A DNA stretch of 14,891 nucleotides from Actinomycetota bacterium (GCA_016178435.1 JACOTK010000309.1:1-14891), one strand, 5' to 3'. Shown: positions 7,112 through 14,015, counted from the stretch's first letter. Numbers and translations are program-made. Notes: generated by a model not told the origin, from the letters alone.

Positions 7112-7231
7112 CACCGACCCGCAAGGGCACGGAGGAACATCGGTCGCCTGACCGCTCGGGTAGTGAGTGGCGAGACCGGCCCGCCCAAACGCCGGGCACC
7201 CATCGGGGTGCCCGACCTTACGGACGGGAGA
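7112..7231 (+). promoter_or_regulatory. structured 5' leader, candidate cis-regulatory RNA
   Basis: The 241 nt between folC and the acidic protein gene (6995-7235) hold no gene. From about 7085 they become rich in potential structure: CGGTC-GCCT-GACCG (7141-7154), then a 9-bp hairpin at 7193-7214 ending 11 nt before the Shine-Dalgarno. The stretch 7112-7137 (CCGACCC, then ACGGAGGAAC) resembles, as I remember it, the 5' conserved part of ydaO-type c-di-AMP riboswitches, but the AGCTAAC-like 3' box of that family is not visible. GGGCAC at 7125-7130 could compete with the hairpin's own arm for GTGCCC (7208-7213). No strong promoter is clear; TACAAG (7040-7045) and GTTAAT (7094-7099) are weak -10 options. 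The riboswitch class is uncertain. Confidence 0.3.
7193..7214 (+). repeat. strong hairpin just upstream of a ribosome binding site
   Basis: CGGGCACCC (7193-7201) and GGGTGCCCG (7206-7214) pair perfectly over 9 bp around ATCG. There is no T-run, so it is not a classical terminator. It ends 11 nt before GGGAG (7226-7230), where folding could influence ribosome access or mRNA stability. Confidence 0.7.
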
Positions 7232-7235
7232 TCCC

Positions 7236-7862
7236 ATGCAGCGCAAACGCACTGTCAACAGCTTGCTGATCGTGGTGGGAGTGGCCTTTGGTTTGAGTGT
7301 CAGCGCAGGGAAGGTGTCCGCGGCCGAGATCTCGGTTGACGATGTCGTTCCGGTGACCATTGTCGACCAAGCCCCGCCCGGCCATCCGCCGGTCGAGGTC
7401 GATGACGGGACGTTCTTCGAGGATGACGAGCCGCTCGGTGACGAGTGGATCGCCGACGAGGAGCCGATCGACAACGAGGTCGATGTGGAGATCGGAGAGG
7501 CGATCGCGATCGAGCGTTCAGCCGACGGGTCTGTGACCGTACCTGATCTCCTCGTCCCCGATGAGGGGACACAGGAAGACGAAGGAGCGACCGAGGCTGT
7601 CGCATCGGAGTTGGGTGGTGAGCCCGTCGTTTCGACGCCCTCCTCGCTACCCGCCACGGTGAACGTAGCCGCTTCGGAGCAGTCTGTGGAAACCGGCCCC
7701 GAGCTGGTGGACACCGCGAACCTTCGTCCGATCGTGCAGCGAGGGGAGTCTGCCGGCGAACAGAATCAAGTCGTGGGACCTGTGTCCCTGGCGTTGATGA
7801 TGATCGTCGCCGGGCTGCTTGCCCATCGGAACCGCTTCTTGTTCCTCGGTTCGCGAGGTTGA
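7236..7862 (+). CDS. hypothetical secreted, membrane-anchored highly acidic protein
   Basis: I do not recognise a family. The 208-residue product begins with a basic n-region (MQRKR), a hydrophobic core and VSA-A/E around residues 27-31, a plausible signal peptide. Residues 31-130 contain 32 Asp/Glu against one Arg and no Lys, with many Pro and Val; residues 131-179 are Ser/Thr/Val-rich linker. A single hydrophobic segment (about 180-196) followed by HRNR suggests a C-terminal membrane anchor with a short cytoplasmic tail. The expected topology is a disordered, negatively charged outer domain on a single-pass anchor. There are no cysteines and no LPxTG. Start: ATG 7236 has GGGAG five nt upstream; an upstream in-frame GTG at 7167 would put 23 residues before the signal peptide and run through the hairpin. 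It is followed by a strong terminator. Confidence 0.8.
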   Translation: MQRKRTVNSLLIVVGVAFGLSVSAGKVSAAEISVDDVVPVTIVDQAPPGHPPVEVDDGTFFEDDEPLGDEWIADEEPIDNEVDVEIGEAIAIERSADGSVTVPDLLVPDEGTQEDEGATEAVASELGGEPVVSTPSSLPATVNVAASEQSVETGPELVDTANLRPIVQRGESAGEQNQVVGPVSLALMMIVAGLLAHRNRFLFLGSRG

Positions 7863-7872
7863 GACGTTGCCC

Positions 7873-7914
7873 GTGACTCGGCCGACCAACCGGTTGGCCG
7901 AGTCACCGCTTTTT
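7873..7914 (+). terminator. rho-independent terminator after the acidic protein gene
   Basis: GTGACTCGGCC (7873-7883) and GGCCGAGTCAC (7896-7906) form a perfect 11-bp stem; the 12-nt loop itself contains AACCGGTT. Five T residues follow at 7910-7914. This is the clearest terminator in the window; it ends the transcript of the acidic protein and insulates ndk. Confidence 0.88.
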
Positions 7915-7927
7915 CGAGCACCGGCAC

Positions 7928-7933
7928 TACGCT
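7928..7933 (+). promoter_or_regulatory. -10 element of ndk, leaderless type
   Basis: TACGCT fits TAnnnT and ends exactly 7 nt before the ndk ATG, so transcription is expected to begin at the A of the start codon. No Shine-Dalgarno lies upstream, which supports a leaderless mRNA. It comes straight after the preceding terminator, as expected for an independent unit. No clear -35. Confidence 0.5.
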
Positions 7934-7940
7934 GCCGAAC

Positions 7941-8354
7941 ATGGACCGTACCTTTGTGATCTGCAAGCCCGATGCCGTGGAACGGGGTCTCGTCGGTGAG
8001 ATCATCGACCGATTCGAACGCAAGGGCCTCTCCCTGGTTGCCGGGGAGCTGCGTGCCATCGACGAGGCCACCGCCCGTCGTCACTACGCCGAGCACGACG
8101 GCAAGCCGTTCTTCGCCGATCTGGTGTCGTTCATCACCCGCGGGCCCTCGTTCCTCCTGGTTCTCGAGGGTCCCGAGGAGACCTGGAAGGTGGTCCGCAC
8201 GCTCATGGGGACGACCAATCCGCGGGAGGCCGCGCCGGGGACCATCCGTGGCGATCTGGGCATACTTCTGACCGAGAACCTCGTGCACGGCTCTGATTCC
8301 CCGGAGGCCGCCGAACGTGAGACGGCCCTTTTCTTTCCCGCTCTTCACGTCTGA
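7941..8354 (+). CDS. ndk: nucleoside diphosphate kinase
   Basis: Ndk transfers the terminal phosphate of ATP to nucleoside diphosphates through a phosphohistidine, balancing NTP and dNTP pools. The 137-residue product has the typical length. The phosphorylated residue is His116 in NLVHGSDS; other family residues include Lys9 (ICKPDAV), Tyr49, Arg85, Arg103 and Asn113. The N-terminus MDRTFVICKPD is canonical, fixing the ATG start despite the lack of a ribosome binding site. The gene appears monocistronic or leads weakly into mreB: the 84-nt gap to mreB has no clear terminator but has possible promoter elements. Its place between folC and mreB matches the actinobacterial order. Confidence 0.97.
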   Translation: MDRTFVICKPDAVERGLVGEIIDRFERKGLSLVAGELRAIDEATARRHYAEHDGKPFFADLVSFITRGPSFLLVLEGPEETWKVVRTLMGTTNPREAAPGTIRGDLGILLTENLVHGSDSPEAAERETALFFPALHV

Positions 8355-8387
8355 TTTCTTTTCAACTCCGGGCTGCACGGCTCCGAC

Positions 8388-8416
8388 GTGACAGGTCCGA
8401 CATGAGATCGGATCAA
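8388..8416 (+). promoter_or_regulatory. possible promoter of the mreBCD-mrdA-rodA operon
   Basis: GTGACA (8388-8393, five of six matches to TTGACA), then a 17-nt spacer and GATCAA (8411-8416, three of six matches), would start transcription near 8423. A near-duplicate, TCCGACGTGA (8382-8391) and TCCGACATGA (8396-8405), period 14, overlaps it and could be a binding site. The -10 is poor, so confidence is low. Confidence 0.25.
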
Positions 8417-8447
8417 GAATGTGGGAAGCTTGTGGACAATGTCGGAC
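8395..8447 (+). repeat. inverted repeat overlapping the mreB start
   Basis: GTCCGACAT (8395-8403) and ATGTCGGAC (8439-8447) are exact 9-nt reverse complements separated by 35 nt. The second arm begins with the proposed mreB ATG. In RNA this could hide the start codon; in DNA it could be an operator. One or two such repeats are expected by chance in a window this size. Confidence 0.35.
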
Positions 8448-9479
8448 AACATGTTCACTTCCATGATGGGCCGTGACATGGCCGTTGATCTGGGGACGGC
8501 GAACACCCTGATCTACGTGCGCGGGCGCGGCATCGTGCTCAACGAGCCTTCGGTGGTGGCGGTCAACGTCAAGGACGGACGCCCGCTCGCAGTGGGCATC
8601 GAGGCCAAGCGCATGGTTGGGCGCACCCCGAGCTACATCCAGGCGATTCGACCCCTCAAGGACGGGGTCATCGCCGACTTCGAGATCTGCGAGAAGATGC
8701 TCCGCTACTTCATCAACAAGGTCTACCAGCGCCGTTGGGTGAAACCCCGCATGGTCATCTGCGTTCCGGCCGGAGTGACCGGGGTGGAGAAGCGCGCCGT
8801 GCAGGAGGCTGCCGAATATGCAGGCGCCCGCAAGGTCGTCCACATCGTCGAGGAGCCCATGGCGGCAGCCATCGGCGCCGGCCTGCCCGTCCAGGAGCCG
8901 AGCGGCAACATGATCGTCGACATCGGGGGAGGCACGACCGAGGTTGCGGTCATCTCGCTCGGTGGCATCGTGGCCAGTCAATCCGCCCGAGTCGCCGGTG
9001 ACGAGCTCGATGAGGCGATCATCCAGTTCATCAAGAAGGAGTACGCGCTTGCCCTGGGTGAGCGCACGGCGGAGGAGGTGAAGATCGCACTCGGTTCCGC
9101 ATGGCCGCTGCAGGAAGAGCTCACGGCGGAGATTCGTGGTCGCGATCTGGTGACCGGATTGCCCAAGACCATTGTCACCTCCACCGAGGAGATTCGTGAG
9201 GCCATCGCCGAACCGATCTCGGCGATCGTCGACGCCGTGAAGATCACGCTCGATCAGACCCCGCCTGAGCTCGCTGCCGACATCATGGAGCGGGGCATCG
9301 TGTTGACCGGCGGTGGCGCGCTCCTGCTGGGGCTGCCCGAACGACTCCAGGCCGAGACCGGCATGCCGATCGAGGTAGCGGACAACCCCCTGTATTCCGT
9401 GGTCCTCGGTTCCGGGCAGATCATGGAAGAGTTCGACGCGATCAAGGATGTGCTTTTCCCGTCGTCCTCCACCTACTGA
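8439..9479 (+). CDS. mreB: MreB, actin-like rod-shape protein
   Basis: MreB forms membrane-associated filaments that orient the rod complex and lateral-wall synthesis. From the ATG at 8439 the product is 346 residues, usual for the family. The actin-fold ATPase motifs are DLGTANT (17-23, phosphate 1), VPAGVTGVEKRA (connect region), DIGGGTTE (161-168, phosphate 2) and GIVLTGGGALL (adenosine site). Start is uncertain: in-frame GTG 8421, ATG 8439 and ATG 8451 all precede GRDMAVDLG; 8439 has GGGA upstream at a long spacing, and 8451 would leave a family-like short N-terminus. It is the first gene of a tight five-gene elongasome operon, 15 nt before mreC. Presence of MreB implies rod or elongated cells with lateral growth. 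Confidence 0.97.
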   Translation: MSDNMFTSMMGRDMAVDLGTANTLIYVRGRGIVLNEPSVVAVNVKDGRPLAVGIEAKRMVGRTPSYIQAIRPLKDGVIADFEICEKMLRYFINKVYQRRWVKPRMVICVPAGVTGVEKRAVQEAAEYAGARKVVHIVEEPMAAAIGAGLPVQEPSGNMIVDIGGGTTEVAVISLGGIVASQSARVAGDELDEAIIQFIKKEYALALGERTAEEVKIALGSAWPLQEELTAEIRGRDLVTGLPKTIVTSTEEIREAIAEPISAIVDAVKITLDQTPPELAADIMERGIVLTGGGALLLGLPERLQAETGMPIEVADNPLYSVVLGSGQIMEEFDAIKDVLFPSSSTY

Positions 9480-9480
9480 G

Positions 9481-9516
9481 CGGGTCGGTGACTCGTGGCG
9501 ATTCCTCGGCGACCCG
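9481..9516 (+). repeat. inverted repeat around the mreC start codon
   Basis: CGGGTCG (9481-9487) and CGACCCG (9510-9516) are perfect 7-nt complements; the GTG start of mreC (9495) lies in the 22-nt loop and the weak upstream G-rich region lies in the stem. It could lower mreC translation relative to mreB. Repeats of this length are frequent by chance. Confidence 0.2.
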
Positions 9517-10328
9517 GGCGTTCCAGGATGGTCCTCCTCTTTCTCGTCCTGTTGTCCCTGACCTTCATCACACTTGACTTTCGCGGTGATGGCGGCGGCA
9601 TCACCGGTGGGTTGCGTCACGGGGTCGAAAGCTTCTTCTCACCCATCCAGAGTTTGGTCGGCGCGGTCGTCGAGCCCATCGGGAATGCTTTCTCGGGCAT
9701 CACGGACTACGGCGCGCTGGAGGACGAGAACGCTCGCCTGAAGGACCGGATCGCTGATCTGGAGCGGCGCGCAGCGGTGGGCGATGACGTCCGCAAGGAG
9801 CTGGCCGACGCCCTCGCCTTGCAGGACCTCTCCTTTGTGGGTTCGATCCCGACGGTCTCTGCCCGAGTGGTCTCGACGCCGGTCTCCAACTTTGAGCAGG
9901 TGATCGAGCTCGACAAGGGATCCGACAAGGGGATCGATGTCGGTATGCCGGTGGTGACGGCGGCGGGACTGGCGGGTCGGGTGACCGAGGTGACCTCCCA
10001 TCGATCCCGGGTTCAGCTGCTGTCCGACTCGACATCGGCGGTCGGGGTCCTGTTGCCGACCTCCAACGAGCGCGGCGCTGCCGAGGGCGAGGGCACCGAT
10101 CGCGATCTGGTGATCGACTTCATCGAACCCGAGGTCAAGGTGGCGTCAGGTGAAGTGGTGGTCACCAGTGGGGTTGGCGGCAGTTTCCCGCCGGGGATTC
10201 CCGTGGGCAATGTGGCTCACAGCAAGGCCGTTCCAGGCGAGTTGCAGCGATCGGTGACCCTACGGCTCAGCGCGGATCTGGCCCGTCTGAACATGGTCAA
10301 GGTCCTGCAGTGGAAGCCACAGCGGTGA
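9495..10328 (+). CDS. mreC: MreC, rod-shape scaffold protein
   Basis: MreC is a bitopic protein whose outer domain binds and activates PBP2. The 277-residue product has a short basic N-terminus, one membrane segment (about 11-28), a coiled coil near residues 73-110 (LEDENARLKDRIADLE) and the beta-rich MreC domain (about 115-273) with GLAGRVTEVTSHRSRV (158-173) and the glycine-rich PPGIPVGNV turn (232-240). Length and order are typical. The GTG start follows mreB by 15 nt without a strong ribosome binding site, suggesting coupling to mreB. Its stop overlaps the preferred mreD start (GTGA). Confidence 0.95.
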   Translation: MAIPRRPGRSRMVLLFLVLLSLTFITLDFRGDGGGITGGLRHGVESFFSPIQSLVGAVVEPIGNAFSGITDYGALEDENARLKDRIADLERRAAVGDDVRKELADALALQDLSFVGSIPTVSARVVSTPVSNFEQVIELDKGSDKGIDVGMPVVTAAGLAGRVTEVTSHRSRVQLLSDSTSAVGVLLPTSNERGAAEGEGTDRDLVIDFIEPEVKVASGEVVVTSGVGGSFPPGIPVGNVAHSKAVPGELQRSVTLRLSADLARLNMVKVLQWKPQR

Positions 10329-10828
10329 CGTCGGTGATTCGGGTCCCTCCCGTCGCGCTGCTTGTCGTGGCCCTGCACACGGCGGTCCTGCCCCACCTGA
10401 GGCTGTTCGGCGTGGGCGCCGACGTGATGCTGCTGGCAGCGATTGCGGCGGGACTGGTTGCCGGCCCGAGGCAAGCCGCGTGGACGGGATTCCTTGCCGG
10501 CCTGATCGCCGACTGCTTCACCCGGACTCCGTTCGGACTCTCGGCCCTGACCTATTGCCTGGTCGGCTATGGCGTCGGACTGCTGCGGGTCGGAGTGTTG
10601 GAGATGAGTTGGTGGCTGCCTACGGCAATCACGTTCGTGGGCAGCGCGTTGGGTGTCGTGACGTTCGTTGCCCTCGGGACGATGATGGGCCAGGAGTATC
10701 TGTGGTCGTGGCGGGTGCCCATGATCGCCGGCGTGTTGGCTCTGTTGAACATGGCACTCGGTCCGCTGATCGTGAAGAGCATCCGGTGGGCTCTCGGGCC
10801 TGTCTCCGAGCCGAGGCCGGTGCGATGA
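10325..10828 (+). CDS. mreD: MreD, rod-shape membrane protein
   Basis: MreD is a small polytopic partner of MreC in the rod complex. From GTG 10325 the product is 167 residues with about five hydrophobic segments and a short polar C-terminus. Divergent in sequence like all MreD proteins; the FLAGLIADCFTRTPFGLSAL stretch (about 54-73) is the recognisable MreD core. Start: GTG 10325 forms a GTGA overlap with the mreC stop and has GGAAG eight nt upstream; an in-frame GTG at 10310 would add five residues. The stop overlaps the mrdA ATG by 4 nt. Identification rests on this core plus its place between mreC and the PBP2 gene. Confidence 0.9.
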   Translation: MTSVIRVPPVALLVVALHTAVLPHLRLFGVGADVMLLAAIAAGLVAGPRQAAWTGFLAGLIADCFTRTPFGLSALTYCLVGYGVGLLRVGVLEMSWWLPTAITFVGSALGVVTFVALGTMMGQEYLWSWRVPMIAGVLALLNMALGPLIVKSIRWALGPVSEPRPVR

Positions 10829-12810
10829 GTGTTGCCCGCCCGTCGGGAGCCGCGGGTCAGGCCGGGCCCCAACTGCGACTGAATGTGATCGGCATCGTGG
10901 TCATCTCCCTGTTCGTCGCGTTGACGACCCGGCTGTGGTACCTGCAGGTCATGGCCGGCTCGGAGTACAAGCTCGCCGCAAATGAGAACCAGGTGAGGAC
11001 GATCTATGAGCCCGCACCTCGGGGGCGCATCCTCGATCGGGACGGTCAGGTGCTCGTGGACAATCGCATCTCCTATGTGGTCGCGATCGATCGGACGAAG
11101 TTCAACGATCTCGAGCCCGGACGCGCCAAGAAGTTGACGGAGGACCTTGGCGTGCTCCTCGGCCTCCCTGTCGATGAGGTGGTAAAGCGGATGGACAACA
11201 AGCGACTCGGGCCGTTCACCCCGGTCCCGATTGCCGAGGACGTGAACGAGGATCTTCTCGTCGAGATCCGCGAACGCCAACAGGAGTTCCCGTCCGTGGT
11301 CACGCGGCGGGTCGCCGTGCGCTTCTATCCTCGTGGCCGCCTCGCCTCACACGTGCTCGGCTATGTGGGTGAGATCAACAGCGACGAGTTGAAGAAGCGC
11401 GGTGACCCCTATCGGGCAGGTGACCTGATCGGGCGATCAGGAGTGGAGAGCACCTACGAGGCCGACCTGCGAGGGCTTGCCGGCGAGCGCCAGATCGAGG
11501 TTGACCGCCGTGGGCGTCCCGTGCGGGTGATCAAACATCGTCCCCCCAAACAGGGCAACGACCTGGTGCTGTCCATCGACGCCGACGTCCAGCAGGTGGC
11601 CGAGGAGGCCCTGGGCACGTCGATGGCCACAGCTCGGCACGTGCGTTTCGACGACGGCAAGTGGCTGAAGGCGAATGCCGGCTCGGTGGTGGTTCTCGAT
11701 GCCCAGGAGGGTTCGGTGGTCGCGATGGCCTCGCTTCCGGACTATGACCCCGGAGCGCTGGTCGACGGTATCTCCACCGAGGAGTACGCGGCGCTGAACC
11801 AGCCCGGAGACGCGGCGTTCCTCAACCGGGCGATCCAGGGGGAGTACGCGCCAGGATCGACCTGGAAACTGGTGACCGGGCTGGCGGCGCTTCGCACCGG
11901 TCTGATTCCCCCGAATTACACGATCAACGACACGGGCACCTATCAGATCAAGAACTGCAAGGAAGGGTGCGTGAAGCGAAATGCCGGCGCCCACCCCTAC
12001 GGGTCGGTGGACATGCGCCGCGCCCTCGCGGTGTCGAGTGACGTCTTCTTCTATTCGTTGGGGGACGCCTTCTGGGCCCGTCGGGGTGAGTTCGGAAAGA
12101 ATCCCATGCAGGACATGGCCGCTGAACTGGGTTTCGGTTCGACCACGGGGGTGCAGCTCACCCATGAGCGCGATGGTCGCGTGCTCACCCCCGATGGTCT
12201 CAAGGAGCTCAGCACGAATGAGAAGACGGCGAAGCTCTTCCCCTTCGGCGACTGGTATGTGGGACACAACGTCAACTTCGCGATCGGGCAGGGCGAGACG
12301 ACCGTGACGCCGATGCAGCTGGCGAACGCCTATGCCACCTTTGTCAATGGGGGGACCCGCTATCAGCCCAACATCGCGCTCCGGGTTGACCGCCAGGCGG
12401 GGGAGGGCGAGACGCCAACGGTCGTTCGCACGATCTCACCACGCATCGCGCGGACACTGGCGTTGGCGCCCGAGGTGAGGGGCCCGGTCCTGGCGGGTCT
12501 CCGTGATGTGACCCGCTTCGCCGTGACGGCGACCGGAGACGGAACGGTGGCCGGCGTGTTCGACGGCTTTCCCCTGGCGCAGTATCCGATCCTCGGCAAG
12601 ACCGGCACCGCTCAGGCCACGCCCAAGCAGGACACCGCATTGTTCGTCGCAGCGGCGCCGGCGGACGCACCTCGCTACGTGGTGAGCGTGGTCGTCGAGC
12701 AGGGCGGGTTTGGCTCGGTCGCCGCCGCACCGGTCGCCCGAAAGATCTTCGGTTTCCTGTCGGGCCTCGAGAACGGTGCCCCGGTGCAGCCTGTCACGGG
12801 GAGTGAGTAG
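10825..12810 (+). CDS. mrdA: penicillin-binding protein 2, elongation-specific transpeptidase
   Basis: PBP2 is the class B transpeptidase that cross-links the glycan made by RodA. The 661-residue product has a single membrane anchor (about 19-40), a pedestal/dimerisation domain beginning with PAPRGRILDRDG (64-74), and a transpeptidase domain with Ser345-Thr-Trp-Lys348 (nucleophile motif), Ser404-Ser-Asp406 (second motif) and KTGT (592-595). All three active-site motifs are intact. The only two cysteines, Cys378 and Cys382 (CKEGC), lie between motifs 1 and 2 on the outer side of the membrane. Start: ATG 10825 overlaps the mreD stop (ATGA), with GAGG eight nt upstream; the open frame reaches 10480, but that part lies out of frame within mreD. 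rodA follows after 3 nt. Confidence 0.96.
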   Translation: MSVARPSGAAGQAGPQLRLNVIGIVVISLFVALTTRLWYLQVMAGSEYKLAANENQVRTIYEPAPRGRILDRDGQVLVDNRISYVVAIDRTKFNDLEPGRAKKLTEDLGVLLGLPVDEVVKRMDNKRLGPFTPVPIAEDVNEDLLVEIRERQQEFPSVVTRRVAVRFYPRGRLASHVLGYVGEINSDELKKRGDPYRAGDLIGRSGVESTYEADLRGLAGERQIEVDRRGRPVRVIKHRPPKQGNDLVLSIDADVQQVAEEALGTSMATARHVRFDDGKWLKANAGSVVVLDAQEGSVVAMASLPDYDPGALVDGISTEEYAALNQPGDAAFLNRAIQGEYAPGSTWKLVTGLAALRTGLIPPNYTINDTGTYQIKNCKEGCVKRNAGAHPYGSVDMRRALAVSSDVFFYSLGDAFWARRGEFGKNPMQDMAAELGFGSTTGVQLTHERDGRVLTPDGLKELSTNEKTAKLFPFGDWYVGHNVNFAIGQGETTVTPMQLANAYATFVNGGTRYQPNIALRVDRQAGEGETPTVVRTISPRIARTLALAPEVRGPVLAGLRDVTRFAVTATGDGTVAGVFDGFPLAQYPILGKTGTAQATPKQDTALFVAAAPADAPRYVVSVVVEQGGFGSVAAAPVARKIFGFLSGLENGAPVQPVTGSE

Positions 12811-12813
12811 CCC

Positions 12814-13956
12814 GTGGGGGCCTTGAGGCGCGTCGGGCGCGACCCGGCCAACCCGTGGCAACAGATCGACCCCTTCCTCCTCCTGATACCGGTGTTGATC
12901 GGCTTGATCGGTGTCGTGATGGTCTACAGCGCCACCCGCAACGGCTTGCAGATCGACGGTGGCGACCCGTACTTCTACGCCAAGCGCCAGCTTGTCTACG
13001 TTGTCCTGGGGGCGGGGATCATGGCCGTATCCCTGCTGGTGGACTACCGGGCCTATCGCGATCACGCTGTCCTGATCTACCTGGGGGTGTTGGTTCCCAT
13101 GCTCGTGGTCCTGTCGCCCCTGGGGTCGAAGGTGAACGGGGCGCAGTCGTGGCTGGTTCTCGGGCCGGTGCAGCTTCAGCCGGCCGAGTTGGCCAAGGTG
13201 GCGATGCTGTTGGCACTTGCCGCTTGGTTCGGGGCGGCGCAGGGCGCCTTGACCACCGAGCACCTGTTCCGGGGCCTGCTGGTGGCCGGGCTTCCGATCG
13301 GCCTCATCCTCCTGCAGCCCGACCTGGGTTCGTCCCTGGTCCTGGTCGCCATCGTGCTCGGAGTGGTCGTTGTCGCCGGCATCAAGCCGCGACTGTTGTT
13401 GGCACTCGCCATGACCGCCGTGCTGTTGGCCGTAGGGATCTTTCAGTCGGGCCGGGTGGCCGACTATCAGCGCGATCGATTGAGCGTGTTTCTCCACGCC
13501 GACACCGAGACGGGGGGGCGCAGCGATGCGGCCTTTCAGCTGGCGGAGTCGAAGACCGCCATCGGCGCGGGCGGGCTTGCCGGGGCGGGCTTGTTCAACG
13601 GCTCCCAGACGAAGCTGCGGTTCGTCCCCGAGCAACAGACCGACTTCATCTTCACCGTGGTGGGCGAGGAGTTCGGTTTCATCGGCTCCGCCCTGTTGCT
13701 CATCCTCTACGGCCTGCTCGTATGGCGGATCTGGTTGGTTGCGCAGGGATCCCGAGACATGTTCAGCACCCTTCTGTGCGCGGGGGTCCTCGTGATGCTG
13801 GTGTTCCAGGTGTTCGAGAACATGGGCATGACGATGGGCATCATGCCCATCACCGGCATCCCGCTTCCCTTCATGTCCTATGGGGGGTCGGCCATGGTGA
13901 CGATGTTTCTGGCAGTGGGCCTGGTGCTCAACGTGCACATGCGGCGCTTCATCTGA
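12814..13956 (+). CDS. rodA: RodA, SEDS-family peptidoglycan glycosyltransferase
   Basis: RodA polymerises lipid II into glycan strands and works as a complex with PBP2. The 380-residue product has about ten membrane segments and SEDS landmarks: NGAQSWLVLGPVQLQPAELAK (108-128, with Trp113), LQPDLGSS (167-174), FVPEQQTDFIF (270-280) with the probable catalytic Asp277, and PFMSYGGSAM (352-361). The usual PERHTDFIF reads PEQQTDFIF, keeping the Asp. The SEDS family also includes FtsW and SpoVE; the location directly after mrdA and behind mreBCD favours RodA. The GTG start follows GGGGAG (12798-12803) at 10 nt and the mrdA stop by 3 nt. Last gene of the elongasome operon; no clear terminator follows. 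Confidence 0.95.
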   Translation: MGALRRVGRDPANPWQQIDPFLLLIPVLIGLIGVVMVYSATRNGLQIDGGDPYFYAKRQLVYVVLGAGIMAVSLLVDYRAYRDHAVLIYLGVLVPMLVVLSPLGSKVNGAQSWLVLGPVQLQPAELAKVAMLLALAAWFGAAQGALTTEHLFRGLLVAGLPIGLILLQPDLGSSLVLVAIVLGVVVVAGIKPRLLLALAMTAVLLAVGIFQSGRVADYQRDRLSVFLHADTETGGRSDAAFQLAESKTAIGAGGLAGAGLFNGSQTKLRFVPEQQTDFIFTVVGEEFGFIGSALLLILYGLLVWRIWLVAQGSRDMFSTLLCAGVLVMLVFQVFENMGMTMGIMPITGIPLPFMSYGGSAMVTMFLAVGLVLNVHMRRFI

Positions 13957-14015
13957 ACGCGTGGGCTTCGTGAGAAAGCAGGCCATCGAGGCGGGGCGGT
14001 GGTGGTCCCGTCCGG

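Noticed and set aside
7161..7182. Cobalamin (B12-box) or SAM-IV riboswitch
   Set aside because: AGTGGCGAGACCGGCC resembles a B12 box in its second half, and GTAGTGAGTGGC recalls a SAM-IV core, but the rest of either consensus is missing and the downstream gene is not a cobalamin or methionine gene.
7647..9620. 657-codon minus-strand open frame across ndk and mreB
   Set aside because: It crosses a strong terminator and lies antisense to two canonical genes; no domain seen.
10480..10824. Extended N-terminus of the PBP2 frame
   Set aside because: These 115 codons lie out of frame inside mreD and resemble no PBP2 domain; ATG 10825 with the 4-nt overlap and GAGG site is the natural start.
12034..12042. 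SSD instead of SxN in the PBP2 active site
   Set aside because: An Asp in the second motif is normal for PBP2-type class B enzymes.
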